Shown: piece by piece, positions 1 to 5,604 of the stretch
How positions within the stretch are numbered: position 1 is the first letter of the stretch
Layout of the letters: each line of letters starts with the position of its first letter
Assembly (NCBI GenBank): GCA_021850745.1
Contig: JAJZKX010000051.1
Location: 1-9,326 of the forward strand
Length of the DNA stretch: 9,326 nucleotides
From: Thermoplasmata archaeon
GTDB lineage: Archaea; Thermoplasmatota; Thermoplasmata; Thermoplasmatales; Thermoplasmataceae
Direction of reading: 5' to 3'
Translations under genes and position numbers: made by a program
The notes under the pieces: model-generated
The model's input: only the letters and a program-made list of their open reading frames with translations
What the model was told of the DNA's origin: nothing
The model's database searches: none

Positions 1-110
1 ATGATTATCAGAACGAGGTAAGCGCCCTCTACTTCAGTACCTTTCTTAAGGTCTGATGTGGCTACACCAACATCATCCCCCTTGTTATGGATTAAAAATT
101 GCACTACCAT
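1..110 (-). CDS. UxaA-family (SAF domain) sugar-acid dehydratase subunit, N-terminal fragment
   Basis: Translating the minus strand from ATG at 110-108 gives 36 codons open to the window edge. They begin MVVQFLIHNKGDDVGVA and continue with SDLKKGTEVEG. The H-x-x-x-D-D/N-V-G/A-V-A then D-L-x-x-G-x-x-V-x-G pattern is the N-terminal SAF domain of UxaA/GarD-type dehydratases, which act on altronate, galactarate and related sugar acids. In archaea and many bacteria this domain is often a separate small protein of about 100 residues paired with a larger catalytic subunit. An in-frame TAA lies seven codons or fewer upstream, so the ATG is well bounded; GTG codons 2 and 3 are the only nearby alternatives. 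The gene diverges from the enolase-superfamily dehydratase gene across a region of about 120 bp, which supports a joint role in sugar-acid breakdown. The substrate cannot be read from this fragment. The C-terminal part lies outside the window. Confidence 0.68.
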   Translation of the reverse strand, partial: MVVQFLIHNKGDDVGVATSDLKKGTEVEGAYLVLII

Positions 111-130
111 AGGATGCGATGTTTAAAATG

Positions 131-139
131 ATTATTAAT
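131..139 (-). promoter_or_regulatory. TATA-like box of the UxaA-family gene
   Basis: Read on the minus strand the sequence is ATTAATAAT, centred about 25 bp upstream of the ATG at 110. That is the archaeal TATA-box distance for a leaderless transcript. It is assigned by position and composition only. Confidence 0.4.
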
Positions 140-201
140 CTTATGCATTGAAAATTTATGGAAGGCAATATTGAAATATAAGTGAAGACCAAATAGACAA
201 A

Positions 202-210
202 TTAATTAAA
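202..210 (+). promoter_or_regulatory. TATA-like box of the dehydratase operon
   Basis: TTAATTAAA is centred about 26 bp upstream of the TTG at 232. This spacing fits leaderless transcription from that TTG and fits the other in-frame TTG at 223 poorly, so it helps to choose the start codon. Confidence 0.4.
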
Positions 211-231
211 TGACCAAACGATTTGCTGTTA

Positions 232-1329
232 TTGATAAAAAGCGTAGAACCAATTAAATCTTCCGTTCCCTTGACCGTAACAAGCCCGAAACAACTGTGG
301 ATTGATCAGTGGAGTCGGCAGCTATATGTTAAGGTAATTTCAGGAACAGCCACGGGTTGGGGGGAGGTTCTTGCGACGGCTGGAAACGACCCTTCAGCTT
401 ATTATGAGATGATCAGAACAGTTACGCCCCTGATTATTGGTCAGGATGAATCTGAACCACGGGAGATCTGGGACCTTATTCAGAAATATATTTTCTCCGG
501 GGGATATGGAGTAACCACTGCTTCCCTGTCCGGAATAGATATTGCAATATGGGATTTACTTTCCAGAGAGCGGAAACAGCCAATGTACAAATTGCTGGGC
601 GGCGAACAGCATTCCATTAAGAGGTACGCTTCACTTTCCAGATACAGGAAATCAGATGTGGTGGAAGCAGTAAGAAATCTTCTTGACGCAGGATATAAAA
701 TGATTAAGATTCACCAGAGCCCATCTGAAAGTCTTGAATCCATCGAGAGCATAAGAAAAGAGCTTGGCTATGATTTTGAACTGATGGCAGATCTGAACTG
801 TGGTTTTGGGTTGGAGGCTGCAAAAGATTTTGCACAGAAAGTCTCGAAGCTGGAAATGAAATGGATTGAGGAACCGATATGGCCTCCCGATGATTACGAT
901 TCGCTCAAAGTTGTCAACAAAATCGTTCCTGTAGCAGCAGGGGAAAACTTCTTCTCTTTGAACGAGTTCCGCAGGGTCTTATCAATGCATGCGATCACCT
1001 ATTATCAGCCTGATGTAACAAAATCTGGAGGAATTACAGGCGGAACCGATATCGTTAAGATGATCAGGGAAGCTGGTGAAATTATCTCATTCCACTGCAG
1101 ACCTCACAATGGCTGGGTCGGAATAGCTGCTACAGCACATCTTGCATCAGCAATATCCACTGACGCTTTACTTGAGACGCCTCCAAATTGCATTCCAGAG
1201 GAGAATTTTAAAAATACCAATATGTGTACAAATGATTTCGTAAAGCCTGCAGGTGAAGGTCACGGAATTGTCCCCATTGAACCTTTGCCGGAGCTTAAAA
1301 GTGGTGGACTTTTGAGATTTCATGATTGA
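232..1329 (+). CDS. Enolase-superfamily (mandelate racemase subgroup) sugar-acid dehydratase
   Basis: A protein of 365 residues if started at TTG 232 (IKSVEPI..., the usual strand-1 start of this family). TTG 223 would add three residues, there is no in-frame ATG, and a TGA lies at 211. An N-terminal capping domain (about 1-125) precedes a TIM barrel. The metal ligands are D187 (MADLN), E213 (WIEEP) and E238 (AGENF), with 26- and 25-residue spacing as in mandelate racemase. D261 (YQPD) with H288 or H292 (FHCRPH) would form the His-Asp dyad, and E315 (LLETP) sits at the end of strand 8. Where mandelate racemase has K-x-K, this protein reads K159-I-H161. The family abstracts the alpha-proton of a carboxylate on Mg2+; in archaea such genes usually dehydrate aldonates (gluconate, galactonate, rhamnonate, fuconate) to 2-keto-3-deoxy acids. 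The downstream SDR and the divergent UxaA-type gene agree with that. The exact substrate is unknown. Dehydratase is more likely than racemase or cycloisomerase, judged by context only. Confidence 0.85.
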   Translation: MIKSVEPIKSSVPLTVTSPKQLWIDQWSRQLYVKVISGTATGWGEVLATAGNDPSAYYEMIRTVTPLIIGQDESEPREIWDLIQKYIFSGGYGVTTASLSGIDIAIWDLLSRERKQPMYKLLGGEQHSIKRYASLSRYRKSDVVEAVRNLLDAGYKMIKIHQSPSESLESIESIRKELGYDFELMADLNCGFGLEAAKDFAQKVSKLEMKWIEEPIWPPDDYDSLKVVNKIVPVAAGENFFSLNEFRRVLSMHAITYYQPDVTKSGGITGGTDIVKMIREAGEIISFHCRPHNGWVGIAATAHLASAISTDALLETPPNCIPEENFKNTNMCTNDFVKPAGEGHGIVPIEPLPELKSGGLLRFHD

Positions 1330-1340
1330 TTATATGGAAG

Positions 1341-1348
1341 GGAGATGA
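1341..1348 (+). promoter_or_regulatory. Shine-Dalgarno site of the SDR gene
   Basis: GGAGATGA matches the archaeal consensus GGAGGTGA at 7 of 8 positions and lies just before GTG at 1353, with eight bases between GGAG and the start. It decides the start: the longer frame from TTG at 1326 would place this site inside the gene. It is the only strong ribosome binding site seen in the window, and it precedes an internal operon gene. Confidence 0.65.
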
Positions 1349-1352
1349 AAAA

Positions 1353-2117
1353 GTGCAGAATAAGACATATATCGTAACCGGCGGAACTGGTGGTATTGGC
1401 AGAGAAATTGTGAGGTCCCTTACAGGAGAAGGAAACACTGTGATCTTTACTGGAAGATCAAATGAAAGGGGGTCGGAAATTGTGAAAGAATTGGGAGCAG
1501 ACAGATCAGTATTTTACCAGTTGGATCAGTCGATTCCAAGTGATGTCCTGAAATTCTCAGACTGGATTTCAAAGAAGAACTATCATATTGATGGTCTGGT
1601 AAACAACGCCTCGAGGAATTCACGCTTCGGGATTCTGGATATAAATATGGAAGAATGGATGAACATGATCAACCTTGTGATGACATCAACTATGATTATT
1701 TCACAGGCTGTCGCGAAGAACATGATAAAGAACAGCTTAAAGGGCAAGATAGTGAATATTGGGGCGATACAGTATATCTCACCTTTGCAGTCCTCCCTTG
1801 CATATTCAGCCACTAAGGGAGCCATGGTTTCAATGTCGAGAAGCATGGCCGTTGATCTGGGAAAATACGGGATTCAGGTGACGTCTCTTATTCCCGGGCC
1901 AATATATTCAAAGGATCAGGAACCACCTCAGAATATTGACAGATCTGCAGCCACACTGCTGGGAAGGTTTGGAAGAATGAGTGAAGTGGTCAATCTGGTG
2001 AAATTTCTCCTATCTGATGAAAACACATTTATGACAGGAAACGAGATCATAATTGATGGCGGAAGAATTATCAGCAGAAAGCCAGATCCTGAAGAAGTCT
2101 CATCTGGGAAAATTTAG
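1353..2117 (+). CDS. Short-chain dehydrogenase/reductase with Ala in place of the catalytic Ser
   Basis: A 254-residue classical SDR read from GTG 1353. It has the Rossmann motif TGGTGGIG (9-16), an Arg after strand 2 (TGR) that may favour NADP(H), NNAS (84-87), Asn107, Y151-x-x-x-K155 (YSATK), PGP after strand 6, and the C-terminal TGNEIIIDGG. Length and domain order are normal. Catalytic Ser normally lies 13 residues before Tyr (NIGS/NISS); here that position is A138 (NIGA, codon GCG). The protein could still be a dehydrogenase of reduced or altered mechanism. The gene lies 23 bp after the dehydratase gene on the same strand, so the two are very probably co-transcribed. SDRs in such pairs oxidise aldoses (for example rhamnose or fucose dehydrogenases) or 2-keto-3-deoxy sugar acids. 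The substrate is inferred from context only. Confidence 0.88.
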   Translation: MQNKTYIVTGGTGGIGREIVRSLTGEGNTVIFTGRSNERGSEIVKELGADRSVFYQLDQSIPSDVLKFSDWISKKNYHIDGLVNNASRNSRFGILDINMEEWMNMINLVMTSTMIISQAVAKNMIKNSLKGKIVNIGAIQYISPLQSSLAYSATKGAMVSMSRSMAVDLGKYGIQVTSLIPGPIYSKDQEPPQNIDRSAATLLGRFGRMSEVVNLVKFLLSDENTFMTGNEIIIDGGRIISRKPDPEEVSSGKI

Positions 2118-2157
2118 AGGATACCCTCTTAGAATTTCATAATCAGAGCAGGGAACG

Positions 2158-2165
2158 TTTTAATT
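2158..2165 (+). promoter_or_regulatory. TATA-like box of the glucoamylase gene
   Basis: TTTTAATT is centred about 25 bp before the ATG at 2186. This implies a leaderless mRNA and separate transcription from the upstream operon, although they are on the same strand with only 68 bp between genes. Confidence 0.4.
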
Positions 2166-2185
2166 CCAGATGAACATTAACACCA

Positions 2186-4558
2186 ATGGATGCACCTGGT
2201 GCCCCTGGGATTCAGCCAAGATGGACTTCTAGCGCTAAAGATGGGGTTGGGACCTCCATATCGCCAATGAGCAGGATATGGTTCACTATCTCACATGGCA
2301 TCATAAATGAGATTTATTATCCCAGAATAGACATAGCGAATACGCGTGATTTCCAGTTTCTCGTATCTGATGAAAAGAGCTTTTTTTCAGAAGAAAGAAG
2401 GGATTCGATCCACACAATCGAAATGGTTGAAGATGGGATACCTGCCTACCACCTCGTAAACGAATCCAGGGATCACCGATACAAGATTGAAAAAATTATA
2501 ATAGCAGACCCAAACTCCGACGTCCTTCTTCAGCACTCCAGATTTTCCTCATTGGACAAGGGTAAATATAAACTTTATGCGTTGTTCGCACCGCATATTC
2601 TAAACGGGGGTTATGGTAATACAGGATGGATTGGCGAGTACAAGGGGAGAAGGATGTTCTTTGTCACGAAAAAGGGAATTACCGCGGCAGTTTATGTTTC
2701 AACAGGGTTTGAAAATATGAGCTGTGGTTATGTAGGGATCAATGACGGGTGGCAGGACATCAGCAGGAATTATAAGATGACGTTTATTTTTGACAGGGCG
2801 GAAGAGGGTAACATTGCGTTCACGGGTTCCATTAAAATGATCCCGGATCAGTGGTTCACAATTGCTATTGGATTTGGATCCAACGAGTTTGAAGCAGGAG
2901 AAAAGGTGACAAATTCCATAGTACGCGGGTTCCAGAAAACTTATAACAGATACGTTTCAGAGTGGAAGGAATACATCGACTCGCATTTTAGTAACTTTCC
3001 ATACAAAATCGGGAAGCTATCTAAAACAAGTGCAGCAGTCATCAAATCCCACCAGGCGAAATTTCAGTTTCAGGGCGCAATTATAGCCAGCCTTTCCATT
3101 CCATGGGGAAATCATAAGGGAGACGATGATATTGGTGGATACCATCTCATCTGGCCCAGGGACATGGTTGAAGCAGCTGAAGCTCTGGTTGCAATCGGTG
3201 ATTATACGGGTGCTGTTGCAGCTCTTGATTATCTAAGGGCAACACAGGAGGCAGACGGTCACTGGTGTCAGAACATGTGGCTGGACGGAAAGGGATTCTG
3301 GAAGGGAATACAGATGGATGAAACCGCATTTCCAGTACTCCTTGCAGGAATGCTAAAAAAGTACAACATAATAAATGCAGCGGACTATTATGATATGGTT
3401 AACAGGGCCGCATCGTTCATTATTAAATATGGTCCGGTAACCATGGAAGATAGATGGGAAGAGGATAGCGGGTATTCTCCTTTTACCATTTCTTCTGAAA
3501 TAGCAGCGCTTCTCACCGCGGCTGAATTTGCTGATTCCATGGGAAACACGGAAAACGCGGATTTCATCCGGGAAAGCGCCGATATGTATTATTCAAGGAT
3601 AGATTTCTGGAACTATGCCAGTGGCACATCCATTTCAAAGGACCTTGGGATTGACGGTTATTACGTCAGGATTGCACCCCAGGATTCATCCTTCAACTTC
3701 GCAAGTTCACCACTTCAGGGCTATGTTCCCGTTAAGAACAGGCCGATCTCAGATGCCTATGTGCCGGCTGAGAAGCTCGTAAGCACGGGGAGTACCTCAC
3801 TCGTAAGATTTGGAATCCGCAAAGCTGACGATAAGAGAATAACAGATTCACTCAAGGTGGTTGATTCCCTTTTAAAAACCAACACAAAGACTGGCACCGT
3901 GTGGCACAGATATAACAACGATGGATACGGGGAGCACTCGGACGGTTCTCCATTTGACGGAACGGGACATGGAAGAGGATGGCCTCTTCTGGCGGGAGAA
4001 AGGGCTCATTATGAACTTGCTGCAGGGCGAATAGATGAGGCAAAGAATCTGCTCAGGACCATGGAAAATCAATCCAGTCCAGGAGGAATGATTCCGGAAC
4101 AGGTGTGGGATTCCGAAGACATTCCAAGGCTTGGTTTGTATGATGGCAAACCATCTGGTTCCGCCATGCCGCTGGTCTGGGCACACGCCGAATACCTGAA
4201 GCTTGTAAAATCCATCGATCAGAGAAGTATCTTTGATATGCCTGAGGTTACCAGAAGGAGATTCATCGAAGGCAGTGTCACAACAGACAGGGTAATGTGG
4301 AGCTTCTTCAATAAGGAACAGGTAATTGAGAAAGGAAAGACGCTCCGAATCCAGGTGCTCGCTGAATCACGGGTGCACTGGAGTGATGATCAGTGGAAAA
4401 CTGTGCATGATGATTCAACTGTAGATTCAAAGATGGGAATCCATTATGCTGACATCAAACCCTCGTCCAAGTCGACAGAGATAAGGTTCACATTCTTCTG
4501 GAAGGGACCCCAAAAATGGGAGGGGAACGATTATTCAGTCAAGATAGTATCCATCTAA
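2186..4558 (+). CDS. GH15 glucoamylase (glucan 1,4-alpha-glucosidase)
   Basis: A 790-residue protein of the prokaryotic glucoamylase/glucodextranase type, which removes glucose from the non-reducing ends of starch, glycogen or maltodextrins with inversion. An N-terminal beta-sandwich (about 1-260, opening GAPGIQPRW and containing NEIYYPRID) precedes an (alpha/alpha)6 barrel (about 275-680). Subsite -1 motif HLIWPRDM is at 320-327. The general acid is E425 in WEEDSGYSPFT. The probable general base is E638 in IPEQVWD, by comparison with the SEQ motif (Glu400) of Aspergillus glucoamylase. GSAMPLVWAHAEY (658-670) is a further family signature. About 100 residues beyond the barrel (690-790, rich in W and strands) form an extra domain that I cannot classify. 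No signal peptide or hydrophobic start is visible, which suggests a cytoplasmic enzyme, although glucoamylases of Thermoplasma and Picrophilus have been studied. The gene appears intact. It lies downstream of sugar-acid genes but has its own promoter. Dextran or trehalose activity cannot be excluded. Confidence 0.94.
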   Translation: MDAPGAPGIQPRWTSSAKDGVGTSISPMSRIWFTISHGIINEIYYPRIDIANTRDFQFLVSDEKSFFSEERRDSIHTIEMVEDGIPAYHLVNESRDHRYKIEKIIIADPNSDVLLQHSRFSSLDKGKYKLYALFAPHILNGGYGNTGWIGEYKGRRMFFVTKKGITAAVYVSTGFENMSCGYVGINDGWQDISRNYKMTFIFDRAEEGNIAFTGSIKMIPDQWFTIAIGFGSNEFEAGEKVTNSIVRGFQKTYNRYVSEWKEYIDSHFSNFPYKIGKLSKTSAAVIKSHQAKFQFQGAIIASLSIPWGNHKGDDDIGGYHLIWPRDMVEAAEALVAIGDYTGAVAALDYLRATQEADGHWCQNMWLDGKGFWKGIQMDETAFPVLLAGMLKKYNIINAADYYDMVNRAASFIIKYGPVTMEDRWEEDSGYSPFTISSEIAALLTAAEFADSMGNTENADFIRESADMYYSRIDFWNYASGTSISKDLGIDGYYVRIAPQDSSFNFASSPLQGYVPVKNRPISDAYVPAEKLVSTGSTSLVRFGIRKADDKRITDSLKVVDSLLKTNTKTGTVWHRYNNDGYGEHSDGSPFDGTGHGRGWPLLAGERAHYELAAGRIDEAKNLLRTMENQSSPGGMIPEQVWDSEDIPRLGLYDGKPSGSAMPLVWAHAEYLKLVKSIDQRSIFDMPEVTRRRFIEGSVTTDRVMWSFFNKEQVIEKGKTLRIQVLAESRVHWSDDQWKTVHDDSTVDSKMGIHYADIKPSSKSTEIRFTFFWKGPQKWEGNDYSVKIVSI

Positions 4559-4581
4559 GGATGAATAAATGATGAAAATTC

Positions 4582-4589
4582 TTATGTAA
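4582..4589 (+). promoter_or_regulatory. TATA-like box of tRNA-Pro
   Basis: TTATGTAA is centred about 25 bp upstream of the mature tRNA 5' end at 4610 and is preceded by a purine/A-rich stretch (GAAAATT) where a BRE would lie. The position is right; the sequence match is moderate. Confidence 0.35.
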
Positions 4590-4609
4590 GCGTGGGTTAC
4601 CGAATTAAT

Positions 4610-4682
4610 GGGGCTGTGGGGTAGCCTGGTATCCTTCCAGCTTCGGGAGTTGGTGACCCCGGTTCAAATCCGGGCAGCCCCA
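4610..4682 (+). tRNA. tRNA-Pro(CGG)
   Basis: The full cloverleaf can be drawn. The acceptor stem is GGGGCTG (4610-4616) with CAGCCCC (4675-4681) and discriminator A at 4682. A short D-stem carries GG in the loop. The anticodon stem CCAGC/GTTGG contains one G-U pair, with loop TTCGGGA and anticodon CGG at 4644-4646. The variable region is four bases, and the T-arm is CCCGG-TTCAAAT-CCGGG. A73 is usual for proline tRNAs. No intron is present at the common archaeal site 3' of the anticodon, and CCA is not encoded. It reads CCG proline codons. No second copy of its 3' end was seen downstream, so there is no sign of an element integrated here. Confidence 0.95.
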
Positions 4683-5339
4683 TTCTCATCGGTTTCAATC
4701 CTGATCTTTGCCACGAAATTCTTGATTTCTATCCATACCGGTGATCTCTGGCTGGTGCTATAATGAATTGAGAACATTTAGAAATTCATTAAACAAGGAT
4801 TTACTCATATAGAACGTTTGAAATACTGACCCACACAAGCCGATCCTTTAATCTGTGCTTCATCTCGTGGTCTTCGTCTTTCTTTTAATCAAACATTTTC
4901 CTGACGATGAATTACAATTCAAAGCTCATAAAAGTACACTGGGCATCTCGAAGAACGGAAAAGATTTGCATTGATGTGATGATCTTAATGTTCTGTTGAA
5001 GGAACTTGAAACAAAGATTAAAATGATTCCTATGGAAATTTAAAGTGTACAAAATCGCAATCATCAGCGCAGTAGAACACGCACTCATAAAAGGATGGAG
5101 GAAAGAAAATGAAAAGCACATTTATTATGATTAACAACCGATATATAAACGGCCAATCCGCAAAAATAAGAAATACAACCGGGGCGGTTTTAAAGAAAAT
5201 TGTGAAACGTTAGTACGGCGATATGGATTCGTGCTTTCATTCCTAAAATAGAAATTTTCAACTCTAATTATACATTGACCATAATCTGAATAACAGTAGA
5301 CTTGTCTGAATAGATTTAAAATTATTTGGAAAAGAGAGA
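4683..5339. other. Intergenic region of about 650 bp without a convincing gene
   Basis: AT-rich sequence between the tRNA and the 3' end of the CDGSH gene. No intact gene of recognisable family is visible on either strand, and there is no clear hairpin terminator, repeat array or transposase. A 69-codon minus-strand frame at 4912-5121 has a low-complexity, Phe/Leu-rich translation that is not convincing. The plus strand holds a broken, coding-looking stretch, listed separately. The minus strand near 5300-5335 reads T/C-rich, downstream of the CDGSH stop codon, and may serve as an archaeal T-rich termination zone. Confidence 0.6.
4855..5134 (+). pseudogene. Possible decayed coding remnant, family unknown
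   Basis: From GTG 4855 a plus-strand frame reads 39 codons (containing PDDELQFKAHKSTLGISKNG), meets TGA at 4972-4974, then continues in the same frame as CDDLNVLLKELETKIKMIP to TAA at 5041. A +1 shift near 5040 gives a further open stretch, KVYKIAIISAVEHALIKGW, to TAA at 5132. The charged, helix-like composition of both pieces resembles protein more than the surrounding DNA does. That could still be chance in 280 bp. I recognise no family, and no start signal or promoter was found. Treat it as a weak candidate for a gene broken by one stop and one frameshift. Confidence 0.2.
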
Positions 5340-5546
5340 TTATTTTGGATAGAAGGATTCTACCTTAATAGCCTTACCCTCTTTGTCGTAAATGAATAGG
5401 TCAGATCCTTCTTTCAATGTCTTTGCATGAGATCCATCGCAGTAGGGCTTGTTCTTCGACAGACCGCATGCGCATAAATGCAGGGTTTCTTCGCCGACTT
5501 TTACAACGTATGGGTGATCTCTTTCATGTAATACCAGTCTGCTCAT
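5340..5546 (-). CDS. Small CDGSH-type [2Fe-2S] protein
   Basis: A 68-residue protein with one complete CDGSH domain. The motif CACGLSKNKPYCDGSH spans residues 25-40 and supplies ligands C25, C27, C36 and H40, the 3Cys-1His [2Fe-2S] site of the mitoNEET family. Before it lie strands HPYVVKVGEETLHL, and after it a short lysine/glutamate-rich tail; there is no membrane anchor, so it is likely soluble. Prokaryotic members of this size are thought to carry electrons or clusters, but partners are rarely known. The start ATG at 5546 is the only sensible one. The gene follows the KaiC-like gene by 58 bp on the same strand and has a TATA-like box in that gap, so it may be transcribed on its own as well as by read-through. 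Confidence 0.93.
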   Translation of the reverse strand: MSRLVLHERDHPYVVKVGEETLHLCACGLSKNKPYCDGSHAKTLKEGSDLFIYDKEGKAIKVESFYPK

Positions 5547-5575
5547 TCTTGATCAAAGATGAATGTCTACAGGGC

Positions 5576-5582
5576 ATATAAA
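5576..5582 (-). promoter_or_regulatory. TATA-like box of the CDGSH gene
   Basis: On the minus strand the sequence is TTTATAT, centred about 33 bp upstream of the ATG at 5546, which implies a leader of some 6-7 nt. It lies in the 58-bp gap after the KaiC-like gene and is one of the better TATA matches in the window. Confidence 0.45.
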
Positions 5583-5604
5583 CCTGTAAGGGACACGAAG
5601 GAAA

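Noticed and set aside
2116..2129. Small hairpin AGAGG/CCTCT at the SDR stop codon
   Set aside because: Five base pairs with no following T-run; too weak to call a terminator.
4660..4785. Minus-strand frame of 37 codons ending inside tRNA-Pro (contains IEIKNFVAKIRIETD)
   Set aside because: It looks coding-like but is short, has no start signal and takes its last codons from the tRNA gene, so it is best explained by chance.
4976..4982. C-box-like GTGATGA, possible C/D guide RNA
   Set aside because: No D box (CTGA) at a suitable distance and no C'/D' pair follow, so a C/D RNA is not supported.
4912..5121. 69-codon minus-strand frame in the gene-poor region
   Set aside because: Its Phe/Leu/Ser-rich translation shows no domain, there is no promoter or ribosome site at its start, and it lies opposite a plus-strand stretch that looks more protein-like.
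4660..5339. Integration site (att) duplication of the tRNA-Pro 3' end
   Set aside because: No second copy of the T-arm/acceptor sequence was found downstream, and no integrase gene is in the window.
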